Shown: one piece after another, positions 37,501 to 45,611 of the stretch
How the letters are laid out: every line of letters starts with the position of its first letter
How positions within the stretch are numbered: the stretch's first letter is position 1
Source of the DNA: Halomonas sp. HL-93
GTDB taxonomy: Bacteria; Pseudomonadota; Gammaproteobacteria; Pseudomonadales; Halomonadaceae
DNA: 64,000 nt
Reading direction: 5' to 3'
Assembly (NCBI RefSeq): GCF_900086985.1
Contig: NZ_LT593974.1
Coordinates: 2,976,001-3,040,000 of the forward strand
Position numbers and translations under genes: made by a program
Notes under the pieces: model-generated
The model's input: only the letters and a program-made list of their open reading frames with translations
The model's database searches: none
What the model was told of the DNA's origin: nothing

Positions 37501-40500
37501 CCCATGGCACTGGTCTGGTTGGCTGCGCCGGCAGTGGCCTCATGGTTAAGCAGCAGCAAAAGCGCGGTTATCCAACCAACACTCTCGGCAGACGAAACGT
37601 TGGCGCTGCGCCTGATTGCACGGCGAACCTGGCGCTATTTTGAAACCTTTGTGACCACCGCGGATAACCAGCTACCGCCGGATAACTTTCAAGAAGATCC
37701 CCAACCCGCACTGGCACAGCGCACCTCGCCTACCAACATGGGGCTGTATCTACTCGCCACCCTTGCCGCCCGTGATTTTGGCTGGCTAGGCACCCAGCAG
37801 GCTCTGGAACGCCTGGAGAGAACGCTTGAGGTAATGCTAGGACTACCGCGCTATCGGGGCCACTTCTATAACTGGTACGCCACCCACGATCTGCACCCGC
37901 TGGCCCCTCGCTATGTTTCAACCGTCGATAGCGGCAACCTTGCGGGCCACCTTATCGCTATCGCCAATGCCTGTGAGACCTGGCAAGCCGAAAACTATGT
38001 TTCAGATCCGCGCATGGGTATTAGTGACACGCTGAACCTTGCTCGTCAGGCACTCAGTAACGCCTCAAAACTGCCGAAAACAGTCGCAGCTCAGCTGAAC
38101 GAGCAGTTTGCCGCCATGGACACTCAGTTGAAAGGCGAGGCGATGTCATCGGCGTGCCTGGCGAATCTAGCGGCGTTGACCGATAACGCTTTACATCTGG
38201 CGCGCACTGCCCACGACGAACACGCCGACCCGCACAATGAAGATATGCTGTTTTGGGTGTCATCACTGCACGCGTCTGTCGCTCAGCACCGCCATGACCG
38301 GGATACCTACCTGGAAGCAGGAGCGCTCAACTTGCGCTTACAACAGCTTGCGGACACCGCGAGACGTTTGGCATTGGGCATGAACTTTGCTTTTCTACTT
38401 AACAGCGAACGTCAATTGCTGTCGATTGGCTACTCGCTGGACGACAATTGTCTGGATACCAGTTGCTACGATTTACTGGCCTCCGAGGCACGGCTTGCCA
38501 GTCTGTTTGCGATTGCCAAAGGCGATATTCCCACCCGCCATTGGTTTAGGCTAGGCCGTGCGGCAACACCAATCACCTTTGGCTCAGCCCTGATTTCCTG
38601 GTCGGGTTCGATGTTTGAGTATCTGATGCCATCCCTAGTGATGCGCGCTCCGGGCGGTAGCCTGCTTGAACAAACCAATCGACTGGTAGTGAAACGCCAA
38701 GAAAGTTACGCCGCCCAACTCGCCGTGCCCTGGGGTATTTCTGAATCCGCCTACAACGCCCGTGACCTGGAATTCACCTACCAATACTCTAATTTTGGCG
38801 TGCCTGGTTTAGGGCTCAAACGCGGGCTGTCTGCCGATCTGGTCATCGCCCCCTACGCCACCGGCCTAGCCGCCATGGTTGATCCCAACGGTGCCTGTCG
38901 AAATTTCAGCCGTCTGAACGAGATGGGTGCGCTAGGTCGTTATGGCTTCTATGAAGCGCTCGACTTCACCCGTTCGCGGCTGCCCGCTGGAGAAGAGGCG
39001 GTGATTGTGCGCAGTTTTATGGCCCACCACCAGGGCATGACCATCGTGGCTATCGCCAACACCCTGCACCATGGCCAGATGCGCGCGCGCTTTCACCGTG
39101 AACCAATGATTCAAGCCTGCGAACTGCTTCTGCAAGAGCGAGTTCCCAAGGATGTTGCGATCCTCCACCCCCGCGCTGAAGAGGTTAAATCAAACGCCAG
39201 CCAGAGTATTAATGAGGCACAAACCATCCGCCGCGTTTCCACACAGGCCAGCGGCCCACCCGTTACCCATTTACTCTCTAACGGTTGCTACTCGGTGATG
39301 CTAACGGCCACGGGTGGCGGCTATAGTCGATGGCGCAACATTGCGATTAGCCGCTGGCAACCGGATGCCACCCGCGATCATTTGGGCAGTTTTATTTTCC
39401 TGCGCGACGCCGCACATCCCGGTGTTTGGACCGCGACGGGACAAGCGGCCAGGCGCGCCAGCGGAGCTAACGATGACCATCATCATGCGATATTTGCCGA
39501 GGATTACGCTCGCTACACGCATCGCCACGACGATATCACTAGCCATATGGACGTGCTGGTTTCCGGCGAGGACGATAGTGAGGTTCGCCACCTGTCGCTG
39601 ACGAACAGCGGCCGACATGCCCGCAATATCGATATCACTTCCTACTCGGAATTAGTCTTGACCACCCCGGATGCCGACAACGCGCACCCCGCCTTTGCCA
39701 AAATGTTTGTGGTAACCGAGTACCTGGAAGCGTTTAACGCGCTGATTGCCACTAGGCGACGGCGCTCGCCTGACGAAGAACAAGTCTGGGCCGCCCACTT
39801 TGCCGTGGTGGAAGGCGACACCGTGGGCGAGCTTGAGTTCGAGACCGACCGCGCCAGGTTTTTGGGCCGAGGGCGAAGTCAACTGCATGCCCTAGCGCTG
39901 GCAGAGGGCCAGCACTTATCGAGCACAGTGGGTAGCGTACTGGATCCTGTTTTTGCGCTGCGCTACTGCCTGCGCGTGTCTCCCGGCAAAACCGCCCATA
40001 TCGCTTACTGGACCGTGGTTGCCGACTCACGGCAGACGCTGATGGATCTGATCGACAAACACCATGACCGGAGCGCTTTTGAACGGGCCAAAACGCTTGC
40101 CTGGACCCAGGCACAGGTACAGCTTCGCCATTTAGGCATTCAGCCTGAAGAAGCCGCCGATTTTCAGCGCTTGGCCGCCCCGGTTTTGTATCCTGACCCT
40201 CGCTTTAGAGCGCCTGCCGATGCAATTGAGCGCGGAGCCGGGCCGCAGTCACAGCTCTGGCAACACGGAATTTCCGGCGACCTACCGATTATTTTGATGC
40301 GCATCGATAGCATCGACGACATTGCCCAGATACATCAATTGCTTCGCGCCCATGAATACTGGGGCATGAAGCGACTAGGCGTCGATGTGGTGATTATCAA
40401 TGAGCGGGCTTCCTCCTATGTTCAAGATCTGCAGCAAGCTATTGAAACCGCCGTACTCAGCGGCCAAACCCACCCTCGATTTAGAAAGGATCACGTCCAG

Positions 40501-43158
40501 GGTTCAGTGATTGCGCTGCGTGCCGACCTGATGAGTCTAGAAGCACGCATGCAGCTACAGTCGATTGCCCGGGTAGCATTAATGGCCCACCGCGGCAGCA
40601 TAGCGAATCAGCTAGCCATGACGCTGCCCGCCAACTCTCCCCCATCAACGCCGCCGATATTCGCCAAACGCGTGCTTCCCAAGCCCATACCCGCAAGGGC
40701 TAACGCGATAGCGCCTGATACACTCCCAACGCTTGAGTTTTTTAATGGACTAGGCGGCTTTGCACTCAGCGGCCGCGAGTATGTCACGCTACTGGAGGCG
40801 GGAAGTTCAACCCCCGCCCCCTGGATTAACGTGATCGCCAATACAGGTTTCGGGTTTCAGGTATCAGCGGAGGGCGCAGGCTATGTATGGGCGGATAACA
40901 GTCGCGAGAATCAGCTCACGCCATGGTCGAACGATCCAGTGGCAGACCCCAGCGGCGATGTTATTTATGTGCGCGATGAAGAATCACTGGCCCTTTACAC
41001 GGCGACCGCCCGACCCATTCGTGATCAAGGCCGCTACCTGGCCCGCCATGGCTTCGGCTATAGCCAGTTTGAGCACCATACCGACGGCATCACGTTGGAA
41101 CTGCTGCATTTTGTGCCATTAGAAGCGCCACTTAGAATTTCCCGACTACGGCTCAGCAATCATTCAGGACGGCTACGCAAGCTATCTGTTACCGCCTACG
41201 CTGAATGGGTATTAGGCACTTCCCGCAGTATCTCGGCGCCTTATCTTATCTCGCACCCAGACACCGATAGCGGCGCTCTGCTGGTAGAGAATCCCTGGAA
41301 TATTGCCTTCCCAGGCCGAGTCGCGTTTCTTGATATAGGCGACGCACCCGACTCATGGACAACTGACCGTTGCGAATTCATAGGCCACGGCGGCAGTTTG
41401 TCCTCCCCTGCGGCGCTGCGCAGTCATGCCCCGCTTTCCGGCACCCACGGGGCGGGGCTGGATCCTTGTGCCGCACTCAGCCGCGGCGTGTCGTTAGCGG
41501 TGGGCGAAAGCGTTGATATCGTGGTATTGATGGGCCAAGGAAGCTCAACCGCCGAGGTGCAAGCGCTAATCGCCCACTATCGTCAGATAGATATTGACGC
41601 CGAGCTCGCCAATATCAATGCACACTGGCAAACCCAGCTTAACGCGATTCAAGTAAACACGCCGGATCGTGCCATGGATATCATGCTTAACGGATGGCTG
41701 CTTTATCAAACCATTGCCTGCCGGATCACCGCACGCTCTGGGTTCTATCAAGCAAGCGGTGCGTATGGTTTCCGAGACCAGTTGCAAGACGGTATGGCGT
41801 TATCGTTTACCCGCCCCGAGACGACCCGCGAGCATTTACTGCGTGCTGCCTCGCGCCAGTTTGTCCAGGGCGACGTTCAGCACTGGTGGCTGCCCCACTC
41901 CGGCCAGGGGGTGCGTACGCGTATTTCCGATGACCGCGTATGGCTGGCTTATGCCTGCGCTCAATACATCGCGACGTCCCATGACACTGCCGTACTGGAT
42001 GAGCCGGTGAGCTTTCTAGAGGGTGCCGAACTAGCGGCCGGTGAGCACGATAGCTTTTACCAACCGATGATGGCTGAAGAAACCGCCTCACTTTATGAGC
42101 ACTGCGCCCGCGGCTTGGATCAGAGCTTAGAACTTACCGGCGAGCATGGCTTGCCGCTGATCGGTGGCGGCGACTGGAACGATGGCATGAACCGCGTAGG
42201 CGAAGCAGGCAAAGGCGAAAGCGTCTGGTTAGGCTGGCTGCTAGTGCATACCCTTGAGCGGTTTTTGCCGTTTGCCGAACAGCGCGAACAGCATGAGCCC
42301 TCAGCGAGCCAGGACACTTCACGCGCTGAGCGTTGGCGTGCCCACGCCATTGCGTTACGCCTGGCGCTGGAAAGCAATGCCTGGGACGGCCAGTGGTATC
42401 GCCGGGCAACCTACGATGACGGCAGCTGGCTAGGTAGCAAAGACAGCGACGCCTGCCAGATTGATTCAATCGCCCAGACCTGGGCGGTACTCTCGGGCGC
42501 GGCAGAGCCTCACCGAGCAGCACTGGCCATGCGTTCGCTTGAGCGCGAGTTGATTCGCTATGACCAGCAACTCGCGTTACTGTTTTGGCCGCCCTTCGAT
42601 CAACCCCGGCGCGATCCTGGATATATTGGTGGTTACCCACCCGGCATGCGCGAAAACGGAGGGCAATATAGTCACGCCTCTATGTGGGCGATTCTCGCCT
42701 TTGCCAAGCTAGGCGAAGGCGACAAAGCGCACGCGCTCTTTTCGCTGCTCAACCCCATTAACCATGCCCGCACCGCAGAAGAGGCTGTCCGCTATCACGT
42801 GGAACCTTATGTGGTGGCCGCGGACGTCTACTCAGTGGCACCCCACGCAGGGCGAGGTGGCTGGACATGGTACACGGGCTCTGCGGGCTGGATGTACCGC
42901 GCGGGCATTGAAGGCATATTGGGGATCCGCCGGGAAGGCGCCTGGCTGGTAATTGATCCCTGCCTCCCCAATGACTGGCCAGGCGTTAGCGCGACGCTCA
43001 CTATCGCCGCCACCCACTACGCGGTGAAGCTCATCATGACCGATGACGCCTTCAGTGCAAGATTGGATGGCCGCCCAATGACGGACCAAAAAAGCAAAGT
43101 ACGCATTCCTCTGGATGGCAACCACCACCAGCTTGAAATGTTTATTCAGCGACGTTAG
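34567..43158 (+). CDS. ndvB: Cyclic beta-1,2-glucan synthase (NdvB/ChvB)
   Basis: About 2,863 residues, the largest gene here. It builds cyclic beta-1,2-glucan at the inner membrane for the periplasm. Visible in order: cytoplasmic N-terminal region, membrane helices near 425-485, a GT84 glycosyltransferase with DADTRLP near 644 and RQHRWTRGDW near 790, more helices near 818-875 and 937-1000, a glucoamylase-like domain to about 1510, two beta-supersandwich GT36 modules from about 1570 and 2070, and a C-terminal GH94 phosphorylase domain with GGGDWNDGMNRVG near 2534 and YSHASMWAILAFAKLG. I choose the GTG at 34567 because GGGAAGGA lies 4 nt before it; TTG at 34528 is the longer option. No NdvA-type ABC exporter is in the window. 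Confidence 0.92.
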   Translation: MNPFFRFVRPHHAFAAPWDSTLPVREELFSAERLEQHAGSLAHAQEVAARPPKVVSLTRRLNDNATTLLRVYRASATALAEGRDIVPAAAWLLDNYHLIEAQIREIRSDLPPGYYRQLPKLANGPFAGYPRVFGIAWAFVAHTDSHIDLDTLQSFLVAYQRVQPLTIGELWAVAISLRIVLIENLRRLADQMISEQTARDEADDLATKWLKPTNQQTPLEQRTIRIETSTFNFHTGPLAEPFTAQLAKRLRGLDPRSSPLVGWLDEQLSQRGETIDEMVQHAQQRQGAANVTVRNIITSMRFVSSIDWAVLFESVSLVDKQLRQQSNFDQLDFPTRNQYRSAVELLSRGSRHTELEVVEAALSLSRQAVATTGDPIEAGRMGDPGYFLIGSGRITLEHKLAFKASSRQWLRRTLIHHGIRSYIMLMTVVTLSLMTLAGGLLLALPVAIGDVPLPWLLLLGVVGFLPIIEVATQIVNRLIIRCIDAQPLPSLDLSKGVPLHLRTLIAVPTLLTSEDDLREQVERLEVHHLSSGDGALAYALILDGVDAPQADLPGDAALLSAAHLWVDQLNERYCLDSNAPSSDKRFFLLHRRRVFNRSENTWMGWERKRGKLHELNRLLRGARDTTFINPPSMPNDVRYVITLDADTRLPRGSASRLIGKMAHPLNQPRLDQQQRRVVEGYAILQPRVTPSLPTGNEGSIYQRLFSAPGGIDPYAAAISDLYQDLVGEGSYAGKGIYAVDAFETSLAGRVPDNSLLSHDLYEGVFARAGLASDIEVIEDFPARYDVAAKRQHRWTRGDWQLLPWLVAPALPLTGRMKMLGNLRRSVLAPLVLASLAVSWQLPLSMAITSTLLLLAVLGAPVLVSLAASFVPFRARAKLRHHYHLWFDELKLGSVQMLLQVIFLPDQAWRMLDAIARTLVRVLVTHRHLLEWTSAAQSMKSPPLTVWGFYQRMAPGTALGLAVAVSAMWTASHAWPIVLPMALVWLAAPAVASWLSSSKSAVIQPTLSADETLALRLIARRTWRYFETFVTTADNQLPPDNFQEDPQPALAQRTSPTNMGLYLLATLAARDFGWLGTQQALERLERTLEVMLGLPRYRGHFYNWYATHDLHPLAPRYVSTVDSGNLAGHLIAIANACETWQAENYVSDPRMGISDTLNLARQALSNASKLPKTVAAQLNEQFAAMDTQLKGEAMSSACLANLAALTDNALHLARTAHDEHADPHNEDMLFWVSSLHASVAQHRHDRDTYLEAGALNLRLQQLADTARRLALGMNFAFLLNSERQLLSIGYSLDDNCLDTSCYDLLASEARLASLFAIAKGDIPTRHWFRLGRAATPITFGSALISWSGSMFEYLMPSLVMRAPGGSLLEQTNRLVVKRQESYAAQLAVPWGISESAYNARDLEFTYQYSNFGVPGLGLKRGLSADLVIAPYATGLAAMVDPNGACRNFSRLNEMGALGRYGFYEALDFTRSRLPAGEEAVIVRSFMAHHQGMTIVAIANTLHHGQMRARFHREPMIQACELLLQERVPKDVAILHPRAEEVKSNASQSINEAQTIRRVSTQASGPPVTHLLSNGCYSVMLTATGGGYSRWRNIAISRWQPDATRDHLGSFIFLRDAAHPGVWTATGQAARRASGANDDHHHAIFAEDYARYTHRHDDITSHMDVLVSGEDDSEVRHLSLTNSGRHARNIDITSYSELVLTTPDADNAHPAFAKMFVVTEYLEAFNALIATRRRRSPDEEQVWAAHFAVVEGDTVGELEFETDRARFLGRGRSQLHALALAEGQHLSSTVGSVLDPVFALRYCLRVSPGKTAHIAYWTVVADSRQTLMDLIDKHHDRSAFERAKTLAWTQAQVQLRHLGIQPEEAADFQRLAAPVLYPDPRFRAPADAIERGAGPQSQLWQHGISGDLPIILMRIDSIDDIAQIHQLLRAHEYWGMKRLGVDVVIINERASSYVQDLQQAIETAVLSGQTHPRFRKDHVQGSVIALRADLMSLEARMQLQSIARVALMAHRGSIANQLAMTLPANSPPSTPPIFAKRVLPKPIPARANAIAPDTLPTLEFFNGLGGFALSGREYVTLLEAGSSTPAPWINVIANTGFGFQVSAEGAGYVWADNSRENQLTPWSNDPVADPSGDVIYVRDEESLALYTATARPIRDQGRYLARHGFGYSQFEHHTDGITLELLHFVPLEAPLRISRLRLSNHSGRLRKLSVTAYAEWVLGTSRSISAPYLISHPDTDSGALLVENPWNIAFPGRVAFLDIGDAPDSWTTDRCEFIGHGGSLSSPAALRSHAPLSGTHGAGLDPCAALSRGVSLAVGESVDIVVLMGQGSSTAEVQALIAHYRQIDIDAELANINAHWQTQLNAIQVNTPDRAMDIMLNGWLLYQTIACRITARSGFYQASGAYGFRDQLQDGMALSFTRPETTREHLLRAASRQFVQGDVQHWWLPHSGQGVRTRISDDRVWLAYACAQYIATSHDTAVLDEPVSFLEGAELAAGEHDSFYQPMMAEETASLYEHCARGLDQSLELTGEHGLPLIGGGDWNDGMNRVGEAGKGESVWLGWLLVHTLERFLPFAEQREQHEPSASQDTSRAERWRAHAIALRLALESNAWDGQWYRRATYDDGSWLGSKDSDACQIDSIAQTWAVLSGAAEPHRAALAMRSLERELIRYDQQLALLFWPPFDQPRRDPGYIGGYPPGMRENGGQYSHASMWAILAFAKLGEGDKAHALFSLLNPINHARTAEEAVRYHVEPYVVAADVYSVAPHAGRGGWTWYTGSAGWMYRAGIEGILGIRREGAWLVIDPCLPNDWPGVSATLTIAATHYAVKLIMTDDAFSARLDGRPMTDQKSKVRIPLDGNHHQLEMFIQRR

Positions 43159-43256
43159 GGAGGCCAAGCACTACTTATTCTTATCACGATCAAACCGTGT
43201 CATACCTGTTGCCCCTTCCCGCTTTTGCTGGCGGGGGCCTGACGGTTATTCCAATA

Positions 43257-44561
43257 TCATGCGTTTGCCGAACTCAACGCTTTCTTTAGCCGCTCGCGTT
43301 CATTCTCTTCGTAGAAACTCGGGTCATCAAATAAATCTGGCTGCGTATCATCAAAGATCATTTCCAACGCCCCTGCACCACTTTGTACCATCGGCTCAAA
43401 GTGAGCGGTATGGGTAATCAGGGCTGTGACATGGCGACGACGGTAGATGGCGTACGCACCCAGCAGGGCAAACACACAGGCAATATAGATAGGCAGACCG
43501 TGACCGCCCACTGCCGTCATCAATGACCCTGCGGCAATCGGTGCCACCGCGCAGCCTGCGCCATGCATCACCAGCATGTCCGCCGAGCCGGAGACAATTT
43601 CATCCGGGTGCAACTGGTCGATAAGCTGGGCAACTGCCAGCGGGTAGAGCGAAAACGCCAAACCACCCCAGATAAAATACAGCCCCACGAGCACGTTATG
43701 GCTAGGCGCAAACGGCATGGCGGCGGCGATGAGCGCCGCCAGGAGCACCACCCAAGTCATTACTCTGGGGCGGTCATGTTTGTCAGAAAAGCGGCCGATG
43801 GGAATTTGTAACAGCGCGCCACCTACAATCGCCATGCTCATCACCAGCCCCACGCCGCCAATATCAAACCCCAGTTGCGTCACGTACACCGGCGTCATCG
43901 ACCAAAACGCCCCCATCGCCAGGCCCGATAAAGCGGCGCAGGCTACCGCGAGCGGTGCAAAGCCAAGCAACGTACGGAGGCTACTTTTGGGGCGCTCAGG
44001 AATTGTCGGCTGAACACGGCGGGTCAGAGTGATAGGTAGCAGTGCCCAACTAATCAGAATGGCAATCACCACAAACAGTAAAAAGCCTTGTGGGGAGGAG
44101 AGCCTTAGCAGCTGCTGGGCAATCGCCAGGGCGCCCAGGTTGACGACCATATACACGGCAAAAATGCGTCCTCGCTCGTGGCTTGCCGCCTGGCTATTCA
44201 GCCAACTTTCAATCACGGTAATTAAGGTAATAAACGAAAGGCCGTATGCCACCCGCAACGGTAGCCATACCCATGGGTTGATAAACACCAGGTGCAGCAA
44301 CGCCACCGAGGCACAAATGGAAGCACAAAAGCCAAAGGTACGGATATGCCCCATCCGCCGAATTAAGCGCCCGCTCACCCAGGTGCCGCAGATAAAGCCG
44401 ACAAAATAGCCGGACATGATCATCCCCAGCACCGCGCTGGAGAAACCTTCCCCCGTGCCACGTAGGGTTAACAGCGTATTCAACAAGCCATTGCCCAGCA
44501 GCAACAGCGCCACGCTCCATAAAATCGACTTAACGGGCTTGAGCATTGCCAATGAATGCAT
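43257..44561 (-). CDS. MFS transporter (YcaD-like)
   Basis: About 434 residues, 12 helices. Start set at 44561 (MHSLAML) because GAGGAAG lies 6-7 nt upstream; the open frame runs six codons further. The MFS loop motif is SGRLIRRMGHIRTFG after helix 2 and GRFSDKHDRPRV after helix 8. YcaD-like members are uncharacterised exporters or sugar/drug transporters. The cytoplasmic C-terminus is unusually acidic (IFDDTQPDLFDDPSFYEENE). It is convergent with ndvB, with a weak GC hairpin near 43211-43237 in the gap. Confidence 0.85.
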   Translation of the reverse strand: MHSLAMLKPVKSILWSVALLLLGNGLLNTLLTLRGTGEGFSSAVLGMIMSGYFVGFICGTWVSGRLIRRMGHIRTFGFCASICASVALLHLVFINPWVWLPLRVAYGLSFITLITVIESWLNSQAASHERGRIFAVYMVVNLGALAIAQQLLRLSSPQGFLLFVVIAILISWALLPITLTRRVQPTIPERPKSSLRTLLGFAPLAVACAALSGLAMGAFWSMTPVYVTQLGFDIGGVGLVMSMAIVGGALLQIPIGRFSDKHDRPRVMTWVVLLAALIAAAMPFAPSHNVLVGLYFIWGGLAFSLYPLAVAQLIDQLHPDEIVSGSADMLVMHGAGCAVAPIAAGSLMTAVGGHGLPIYIACVFALLGAYAIYRRRHVTALITHTAHFEPMVQSGAGALEMIFDDTQPDLFDDPSFYEENERERLKKALSSANA

Positions 44562-44681
44562 GGCGCTTCCTCTTAGCAAATGACCAATTACCTAAAGTAA
44601 ATGCATAAAAGGTGCCATCGCGCTAAGCGTAAGCAGGGTGCAAGGTGGTCATAGCCATGCGTAAACGTAACTCACAGGCAC

Positions 44682-44870
44682 AAAAAACCCCCTCTCGGGG
44701 GCCTTGATGCATCTCGCCAACTTCCTGTCATTTCTATCCGTCCTGGATACCGCTCCATGGTGAAGTGCTATGTGACGTCCTGTCGTTCGACATCCTGTCT
44801 CACTGGCTTATCCATAAGCCTGCCTTCCTGGCGAGTTCGACTTTCCCTGTCATGCACAATGTAAAGGCTA
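44682..44870 (-). ncRNA. CsrB/RsmZ-family CsrA-sequestering small RNA
   Basis: Read on the minus strand, about 170 nt contain nine GGA triplets (complements at 44723, 44737, 44741, 44754, 44778, 44793, 44811, 44826 and 44844). Several sit in loops of small hairpins, as CsrA/RsmA requires: GACA-GGA-TGTC, GCC-AGGAA-GGC, TATCC-AGGAC-GGATA, GGCTTA-TGGA-TAAGCC, GAC-AGGAC-GTC. ACAGGATGT and ACAGGACGT match the core of the CsrA consensus. The RNA ends in a perfect intrinsic terminator, CCCCC-GAGA-GGGGG then six T (44682-44701). The 5' end is estimated at about 44865-44875; length about 185 nt. The region has no convincing protein gene. Family members act as decoys for CsrA/RsmA under GacS/GacA control. 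No promoter was assigned with confidence. Confidence 0.85.
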
Positions 44871-44889
44871 GATGCTAAACCCCCATCAT

Positions 44890-45001
44890 GCAAACATTTG
44901 CACAAATTTATTTCCCTTGACGCTAGCCATAGACGATAACGTTGCCTCCTATATGCCATGAAGTCCATGCTATATTTAACTAAATGTTATATAAGCATTT
45001 A
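44890..45001. promoter_or_regulatory. Dyads upstream of the CsrB-like RNA
   Basis: GCAAA-CA-TTTGC at 44890-44901 lies about 20-35 nt before the estimated RNA start. TAAATG-N9-CATTTA at 44981-45001 lies about 120 nt before it, in the distance range where GacA/UvrY binds at csrB-type genes, although it does not match the TGTAAG-N6-CTTACA consensus. The surrounding 44875-45165 stretch is AT-rich and holds no gene. Confidence 0.4.
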
Positions 45002-45169
45002 TCATTAATTATCAGTCGTTTTACTATGCGTTAACAATAGTTCAAAAAGACTTCATGTTTGCATATCCCAGGTTATAGCATCAGAAGGGTCGCTATATTA
45101 GGATTTATCGCGTACAACATAGGTACAATATTAAAGCATCGGCATGGCCTGATGTTAATTACCCGCATT

Positions 45170-45183
45170 CACAAGGAGATGTG
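45170..45183 (+). promoter_or_regulatory. CsrA-like hairpin enclosing a Shine-Dalgarno sequence
   Basis: CACA-AGGAGA-TGTG folds into a 4-bp stem with the ribosome site AGGAGA as the loop, 2 nt before the ATG at 45186. The sequence ACAAGGAGATGT is close to the CsrA consensus RUACARGGAUGU. CsrA bound here would block initiation of the downstream gene. Confidence 0.55.
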
Positions 45184-45185
45184 CT

Positions 45186-45479
45186 ATGCAACGCGAACAG
45201 CGTATTGAGATTTCTCAAGCTGGGCTTCAACTCGCCATTCAAGAAATCAAGGACGACTTGTATGACACCCCGGCCTGTGACTATACCGTGGCCAAACTGC
45301 TTAGCCATTGTGGCCGCTTTGAAGATGCCGAACACGTAATCGACACGATGCTGCTGCGTTGGGGTTCCTCCCCGGATGTGGTTGCGCTCGTTGAACAAGG
45401 TTACGCCGACATCGACGCCTTGAGCGTACCAGCCTCGATCTCTCCTCAGACGCCTGCCACCAGCGCTGCACTTGCCTAG
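45186..45479 (+). CDS. Small protein of unknown function, possibly CsrA-regulated
   Basis: 97 residues, acidic, soluble, no signal peptide or membrane helix. I do not recognise a family. The first ~75 residues are predicted helical (QREQRIEISQAGLQLAIQEI, then a CDYTVAKLLSHCGRFEDAEHVIDTML segment reminiscent of a helical repeat unit), and the tail is Pro/Ala/Ser-rich and probably disordered. It has an excellent Shine-Dalgarno, embedded in a CsrA-like hairpin, and its neighbour is the CsrB-like RNA gene pointing away from it. Codon use matches the surrounding genes. Confidence 0.75.
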   Translation: MQREQRIEISQAGLQLAIQEIKDDLYDTPACDYTVAKLLSHCGRFEDAEHVIDTMLLRWGSSPDVVALVEQGYADIDALSVPASISPQTPATSAALA

Positions 45480-45550
45480 CGCAGCAACCGCTCGATAACG
45501 ACAGCGTCATGGCCGGGGTAAAGTGAGTCGCAAGGTGTTTGACAGCCGCC

Positions 45551-45584
45551 TGTTCTTTATATAGAACGTTCTATATAAAGAACA
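45551..45584. promoter_or_regulatory. 34-bp perfect palindrome, probable operator of the XRE/AzlCD operon
   Basis: The half-site TGTTCTTTATATAGAAC is followed directly by its exact reverse complement, centred on ACGT at 45567/45568. Each half contains its own GTTC...GAAC pair, so it could hold two dimers. A second, outer pair GCCGCCTG (45545-45552) / CAGGCGGC (45598-45605) partly overlaps it. It lies 28 nt before the regulator start, where a bound repressor would block the promoter. Confidence 0.8.
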
Positions 45585-45611
45585 TCTTGTAAGCCAGCAG
45601 GCGGCGCTACC

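Noticed and set aside
44768..44968. 66-codon minus-strand frame over the small-RNA region
   Set aside because: No good ribosome site, unusual composition, and it runs through the hairpins and GGA motifs that are better explained as a CsrB-type RNA.
45551..45584. Long palindrome as a transcription terminator
   Set aside because: AT-rich stem, no T-run beyond it, and its place just before the XRE start fits an operator better.
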